DNA of 16,803 nucleotides from JAGLQA01 sp023135565 (lineage in GTDB: Bacteria > Acidobacteriota > Aminicenantia > UBA2199). Both the position numbers and the translations under genes were made by a program. The stretch covers positions 1 to 16,803 of the forward strand of contig DAOWCY010000160.1 of NCBI GenBank assembly GCA_030639305.1. The letters run 5' to 3'. This document shows, piece by piece, positions 13,841 through 16,803 of the stretch; positions within the stretch are counted from its first letter, which is position 1, and every line of letters begins with the position of its first letter. The notes below the pieces were generated by a model. The model saw only the letters and a list, made by a program, of their open reading frames with translations, made no database searches and had not been told where the DNA came from.

Positions 13841-13849
13841 CCGGCAAAA

Positions 13850-13880
13850 AATAGGTCTTATTTGTCCTATAAGACCTATT
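13850..13880. repeat. Perfect 12-bp inverted repeat next to the rsmD promoter
   Basis: AATAGGTCTTAT (13850-13861) pairs with ATAAGACCTATT (13869-13880), with a loop of 7. It ends 8 bp before the -35 box of rsmD. It could be an operator or an intergenic repeat; no T-tract follows. Confidence 0.7.
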
Positions 13881-13888
13881 GCCGGTAG

Positions 13889-13917
13889 TTGACTTTTTCG
13901 GGGGAAGGTTGTATGCT
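13889..13917 (+). promoter_or_regulatory. Promoter of rsmD, predicted leaderless
   Basis: TTGACT (13889-13894), 17-bp spacer, TATGCT (13912-13917). The ATG begins exactly 7 nt after the -10, so transcription should start at the start codon. Confidence 0.8.
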
Positions 13918-13923
13918 TAGGCT

Positions 13924-14499
13924 ATGTTGAAAATTTCTTCAGGTTTCTATAAAGGCCGAAAAATAAAGTCCGTTAAAGACCCAAACGTGCGCCCTACCAC
14001 CTCTAAACTAAAACTCTCCTTTTTCGACATCTTGCAAGATAATATCAAGGAGAAAATTTTCTTAGACGGTTTCGCCGGTACGGGCAATATCGGTATCGAA
14101 GCCCTGTCCAGGGGCGTGGAATACGTGGTCTTCATCGAAGAGCTGCCGGAAGCAGTCAAAGCACTGCAGCATAACTTAGATAAAATCGGTGTGCCGCCGG
14201 ACAATTACCGAATTATCAAAGGCGACTTCAACCGCAGTGTGATCACATTAGGCAAAAACGGCTATAAATTCGATATTATATTTTTAGACCCGCCCTACAA
14301 AATTTTGGCCTACGCCAACCCGCTGAAAGTGGTTTATAAGAGAGAAATATTAAAAGAAGATGGTATGGCTGTACTGGAAAGGCCCATTAGACAACGCTTC
14401 GACAGCAAATATTTTGAATGCTTTCGTACACATAAAATAGGCAAAGAGTGCCTCGATTTCTTCCGGCCGGCCCCGGCCCGGGATATCCCGGACTCTTAG
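13924..14499 (+). CDS. rsmD: 16S rRNA (guanine(966)-N2)-methyltransferase RsmD
   Basis: 191 residues, the usual length. It methylates G966 of 16S rRNA on the small subunit using S-adenosylmethionine. Visible signatures are SGFYKGRKI at the N-terminus, RPT (23-25) before the methyltransferase core, the AdoMet loop LDGFAGTGNIGIEALSRG (47-64), the acidic residue after strand 2 (VVFIEE), and the catalytic DPPY (122-125, FLDPPYK). The start lacks a ribosome site but sits at the predicted transcription start. The gene stands alone and converges on the ligase gene with 35 bp between them. The last few residues (PAPARDIPDS) are poorly conserved. A tRNA pair lies nearby, but no shared operon is seen. 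Confidence 0.92.
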   Translation: MLKISSGFYKGRKIKSVKDPNVRPTTSKLKLSFFDILQDNIKEKIFLDGFAGTGNIGIEALSRGVEYVVFIEELPEAVKALQHNLDKIGVPPDNYRIIKGDFNRSVITLGKNGYKFDIIFLDPPYKILAYANPLKVVYKREILKEDGMAVLERPIRQRFDSKYFECFRTHKIGKECLDFFRPAPARDIPDS

Positions 14500-14534
14500 G
14501 GGCTATTTTACCACGCAGAACACGAAGAGGTGGT

Positions 14535-16073
14535 TTATTCTTTCTTTTTGTTATTTTCTTTAGACAGGCGAGCTTTGACGGTATCCGTTACTTTGCGGAA
14601 ATCGATTTTCCCACTGCCCATTTTGGGAAGCTCTTTGATGACGATGAATTTTTTCGGTAGGGCGATATTGGGAAGCTTTTCAGACATCTTTTTCACCATT
14701 GCCCTGTCGTCTATCTTTTTTGTTACCGTGGCTACGATTTTGGCCCCTTTCAAAAAATCGGGAACTTCTACTACACAGCAGTCCACATCGTCGGGAAGCA
14801 TTTCCGTAAGTACGCTCTCAACTTTTACTAAGGAGATCATTTCACCGCCGATCTTGACGAATCTCTTTAAGCGGCCGCGGTGCCATAAGTACCCGTCTTC
14901 ATCCAACATGCCCATATCACCTGTATCATACCAGCCGTCTTTTATTCTCAGGGAAGACTCTTCTAAATCATCGAAATAACCTTTCATAATCAGGTCGCCT
15001 TTGACCAGGATTTTTCCCTCTTTACCGGCGGACAGTTCCGCGCCGGAATCTATGTCGGTTATTTTTACTTGTACACTGGGAAAGACTTTACCGATACTGC
15101 CCGGCCTATTGTCTTCCCCCATGTTAAGGGAGACCACGGGACTTGTCTCGGTACAGCCGTAACCTTCATAAAGGGTCAGGTTATGTTTTTTCAAGAAACC
15201 TTCACGAAGCACATCGGGAGTTTTATCGGCCCCGGCAACGGCAATCCTGACACTCTCGAAATCACCCGGTTTGGAACGCCTTAAATAGCCCATAAAGAAA
15301 ATAGGCGTGCCTACCATAATTGTCACTTTCTCTTCCCTGATGACATCGACTATCTTCTGGTAATCTAAGGGGTTGGCATAAGTGACTACAGTTAAACCGC
15401 GCATCATGGGCAGCCAGAGGTTGACATTGTAACCGAACACATGGAACAGCGGCAGGTTGCCCAGTACGATATCTTCGTCGCGCAGGTCTAATATTACATA
15501 AATGTCTTTAATATTTGAACCCAGGTTCTTGTGGGTTAACTGCACAGCTTTGGGATCTTTCTCGCTGCCGCTGGTGAAAAGGATGACCACATTGTCGTTA
15601 ATATCGCCGCCGTGCACTCTTTTCATCAACAGGTTAGCCGGTAATTTGGACTTTAATGCAGCCCCGATCTTTTCCGCGGGGGAGATACTTTCCATTAAAT
15701 CCTCGATAAAAATCATCCCGGGCACCAATCGGCAGCCGATCTTTTCCAGCAGCGCCCTGGAGGTGATAATCGTTTTAAAGTTACATTTAGCCTGGGCGTA
15801 TTCGCAATTTTCAGCGGCGCCGGTGGAATAATTGATCATAACCGGCACTTTGCCTGCCATTATCAGACCGATTGTAGTCAGCATACAACCGGCGGAAGTG
15901 GGGATCATGACGCCGATATAGCCGTCCTTGTATTTTTTAAATTTTTTTGAAAGGATTAGGGCAGCAATTAAAGCCCTGGCAAAAGGAATTTTCTTACCGG
16001 TGGTGCGATCGTTAATGGCGAGTTTACCGGCGAATTTTTTTGCGGTTTTTATGAATTCCTGGTGAAGTAACAT
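14535..16073 (-). CDS. AMP-dependent acyl-ACP/acyl-CoA synthetase (Aas-like ligase domain)
   Basis: 512 residues; activates a fatty acid as acyl-adenylate and transfers it to a thiol carrier. Adenylation motifs are in order: P-loop ILFTSGSEKDPKAVQLTH (about 164-181), GYGCTETSP (304-312), YDTGD (382-386), GRLKRFVKIGGEMISL (400-415) and catalytic K489 in MGSGKID. The LKRF-KIGGEM-S form of the hinge motif is characteristic of the ligase domain of Aas (acyl-ACP synthetase/acylglycerophosphoethanolamine acyltransferase). There is no PlsC acyltransferase domain here. The P-loop ends PKA instead of the common PKG. The start has GGAGGT 6 nt upstream. It probably recycles or activates fatty acids for phospholipids; the exact acceptor (ACP or CoA) is not determined. 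Confidence 0.88.
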   Translation of the reverse strand: MLLHQEFIKTAKKFAGKLAINDRTTGKKIPFARALIAALILSKKFKKYKDGYIGVMIPTSAGCMLTTIGLIMAGKVPVMINYSTGAAENCEYAQAKCNFKTIITSRALLEKIGCRLVPGMIFIEDLMESISPAEKIGAALKSKLPANLLMKRVHGGDINDNVVILFTSGSEKDPKAVQLTHKNLGSNIKDIYVILDLRDEDIVLGNLPLFHVFGYNVNLWLPMMRGLTVVTYANPLDYQKIVDVIREEKVTIMVGTPIFFMGYLRRSKPGDFESVRIAVAGADKTPDVLREGFLKKHNLTLYEGYGCTETSPVVSLNMGEDNRPGSIGKVFPSVQVKITDIDSGAELSAGKEGKILVKGDLIMKGYFDDLEESSLRIKDGWYDTGDMGMLDEDGYLWHRGRLKRFVKIGGEMISLVKVESVLTEMLPDDVDCCVVEVPDFLKGAKIVATVTKKIDDRAMVKKMSEKLPNIALPKKFIVIKELPKMGSGKIDFRKVTDTVKARLSKENNKKKE

Positions 16074-16108
16074 GACAATACCTCCGTTTTTTTAAATTTT
16101 AGAGTCAT
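16049..16108 (-). CDS. Candidate leaderless upstream ORF, 19 codons
   Basis: The ATG lies 7 nt after the TATAGT element, as for rsmD. It encodes MTLKFKKTEVLSCYFTRNS, spans the ribosome site of the ligase gene and ends 25 nt inside it in another frame. The overlap length is the same as for the upstream ORF at 7384-7461. It may regulate ligase translation or be chance. Confidence 0.3.
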   Translation of the reverse strand: MTLKFKKTEVLSCYFTRNS

Positions 16109-16114
16109 GGGGTT

Positions 16115-16142
16115 ACTATATCATAAAAATGTTTTTTTTCAA
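16115..16142 (-). promoter_or_regulatory. Promoter of the ligase gene
   Basis: On the minus strand TTGAAA (16142-16137), 16-bp A/T-rich spacer, TATAGT (16120-16115). The start would be near 16108, 35 nt before the ligase ATG. Confidence 0.6.
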
Positions 16143-16153
16143 AGCCCAAAAAA

Positions 16154-16188
16154 GTAACTGTTCAGTTTTGGGAAAACTGAATAGTTAC
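16154..16188. repeat. 35-bp palindrome with the arms of the MITE-like element
   Basis: GTAACTGTTCAGTTTT and AAAACTGAATAGTTAC form a hairpin with one mismatch and a 3-nt loop. The arms match the terminal repeats at 13680 and 13840. It looks like a minimal (interior-less) member of the same family. No flanking duplication is seen. Confidence 0.65.
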
Positions 16189-16275
16189 AGCCTTCAGCTT
16201 TCGGCCTTCAGCACTCAGCAAACGGGCATTCGTGAACTCTGAGGTACTTTAAGCGAAATTTAGGCGTTTTTGATA

Positions 16276-16304
16276 TTGACAGATAGGTAAAATTATGGTA
16301 CTAT
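16276..16304 (+). promoter_or_regulatory. Promoter of the tRNA pair
   Basis: Consensus TTGACA (16276-16281), 17-bp spacer, TACTAT (16299-16304). The transcript would start near 16311, 40 nt before tRNA-Lys. Confidence 0.8.
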
Positions 16305-16350
16305 TCCTCCACTAAAACCAACTAAGCAGTAGCTTGTAGTTTTTAAATAT

Positions 16351-16423
16351 GGGACGTTAGCTCAGTTGGCAGAGCATTGCCCTTTTAAGGCAAGGGTCGC
16401 TGGTTAGAGCCCAGCACGTCTCA
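16351..16423 (+). tRNA. tRNA-Lys (anticodon UUU)
   Basis: The cloverleaf is complete: acceptor GGGACGT/ACGTCTC (one G-T pair), D stem GCTC/GAGC with GG in the loop, anticodon stem TTGCC/GGCAA with loop CTTTTAA (anticodon TTT), T stem GCTGG/CCAGC. The T loop is TTAGAGC, so position 56 is A instead of the nearly universal C that pairs with G19. CCA is not encoded. tRNA-Glu follows 6 nt later. Confidence 0.9.
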
Positions 16424-16429
16424 TTCTTT

Positions 16430-16504
16430 GGCCCGTTCGTCTATCGGTTAGGACACAGGATTTTCAATCCTGTAAGAGGGGTTCGACTCCCCTACGGGCT
16501 ACCA
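16430..16504 (+). tRNA. tRNA-Glu (anticodon UUC)
   Basis: Acceptor GGCCCGT/ACGGGCT, anticodon stem CAGGA/TCCTG with loop TTTTCAA (anticodon TTC), T stem AGGGG/CCCCT with the normal loop TTCGACT, and encoded 3' CCA. Cotranscribed with tRNA-Lys. Confidence 0.95.
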
Positions 16505-16746
16505 CACCTCCCGGCAATAGTTATCCATTAACCAATAACCATACTATATCACGGGGAAAAATCTTGTTTTTTCGCAAAAAACTAACACACCCCGGTTCCT
16601 CGTTCCTCGGAACCACCCCTCTCAAGAGGGGACTGCGCTCGTAAACTTTAAAAGAGCTGTGGCTCCTCGATAACTAAATTATGATGGCCTCGTAAAAAGT
16701 CGTGGTGAAATATTTGGAAATATTATCTTAAAAGCTGCTATATAGC
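16505..16746. other. Intergenic stretch with small hairpins, no gene seen
   Basis: It holds GTTTTTT/AAAAAAC (about 16565-16581), GGTTCC/GGAACC (about 16594-16614) and a perfect CCCCTCT/AGAGGGG (about 16616-16631). One of these may end the tRNA transcript, but none has a clear T-tract. I see no coding region or known RNA. Confidence 0.4.
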
Positions 16747-16775
16747 TTGCTATTTAGTACATGTTGTGTTATAAT
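16747..16775 (+). promoter_or_regulatory. Promoter of the gene at the right edge, predicted leaderless
   Basis: TTGCTA (16747-16752), 17-bp spacer, TATAAT (16770-16775). The ATG at 16782 is exactly 7 nt after the -10. Confidence 0.65.
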
Positions 16776-16781
16776 TCTATT

Positions 16782-16803
16782 ATGAAATCCCAAACAAAAC
16801 CCA
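16782..16803 (+). CDS. Start of a gene cut by the right edge
   Basis: Only MKSQTKP is in the window. There is no ribosome site; the ATG coincides with the predicted transcription start, as for rsmD. The product cannot be named. Confidence 0.45.

Noticed and set aside
14535..16073. NRPS adenylation domain
   Set aside because: The protein is a stand-alone ligase with the LKRF-KIGGEM hinge of acyl-ACP synthetases, and there is no carrier or condensation domain nearby.

Overview
The window comes from a Gram-negative-type bacterium of moderate to low GC. It has lipoproteins, exported proteins with N-terminal signal segments, a two-component system with a large extracytoplasmic sensor, and bacterial sigma-70-like promoters. 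No gene fixes the phylum. The proteins resemble those of uncultured lineages such as Aminicenantes/Acidobacteriota or Desulfobacterota-like bacteria, but that is only an impression. At least one housekeeping gene (rsmD) appears to be transcribed as a leaderless mRNA.

Left part (1-3730, minus strand): one compact operon read right to left from a good promoter (TTGACA, 17 bp, TAGCAT). It encodes a short cytoplasmic-looking paralogue, two tandem 220-residue exported paralogues, and an ABC-2-type permease that runs off the left edge. The permease has a C-terminal domain that looks like an ABC ATPase with all catalytic motifs lost. This is the most unusual gene set here and may be an undescribed export or surface system. 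Between 3731 and 4260 there is no convincing gene, only a hairpin-rich dispersed repeat.

Centre (4261-8930, plus strand): a three-gene operon (helical lipoprotein, small helical protein, HTH-like protein) ends at a strong terminator. It is followed by about 1.2 kb of stem-loops around one 127-residue unknown gene, then a 40-residue lipopeptide ORF, and then a second six-helix ABC-2-type permease. This permease has the same layout as the first but carries a charged coiled-coil tail instead of the ATPase-like domain. No intact ABC ATPase gene lies in the window.

Right-centre (8931-13628, minus strand): a histidine kinase with extracytoplasmic TPR-like repeats overlaps an OmpR/PhoB-type response regulator by 4 nt. 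Just downstream are a helically phased GAGCTCA array, a Pho-box-like direct repeat, a TATAAT element, a 25-residue hydrophobic peptide, a terminator-like hairpin and an anchored 465-residue protein. The regulator may drive this last unit.

Right end (13629-16803): a MITE-like element with 23-bp terminal inverted repeats and 8-9-bp flanking direct repeats, leaderless rsmD (16S rRNA methyltransferase), a convergent acyl-ACP/CoA synthetase-like ligase, a tRNA-Lys/tRNA-Glu pair with its own promoter, and the first codons of another apparently leaderless gene at the right edge.
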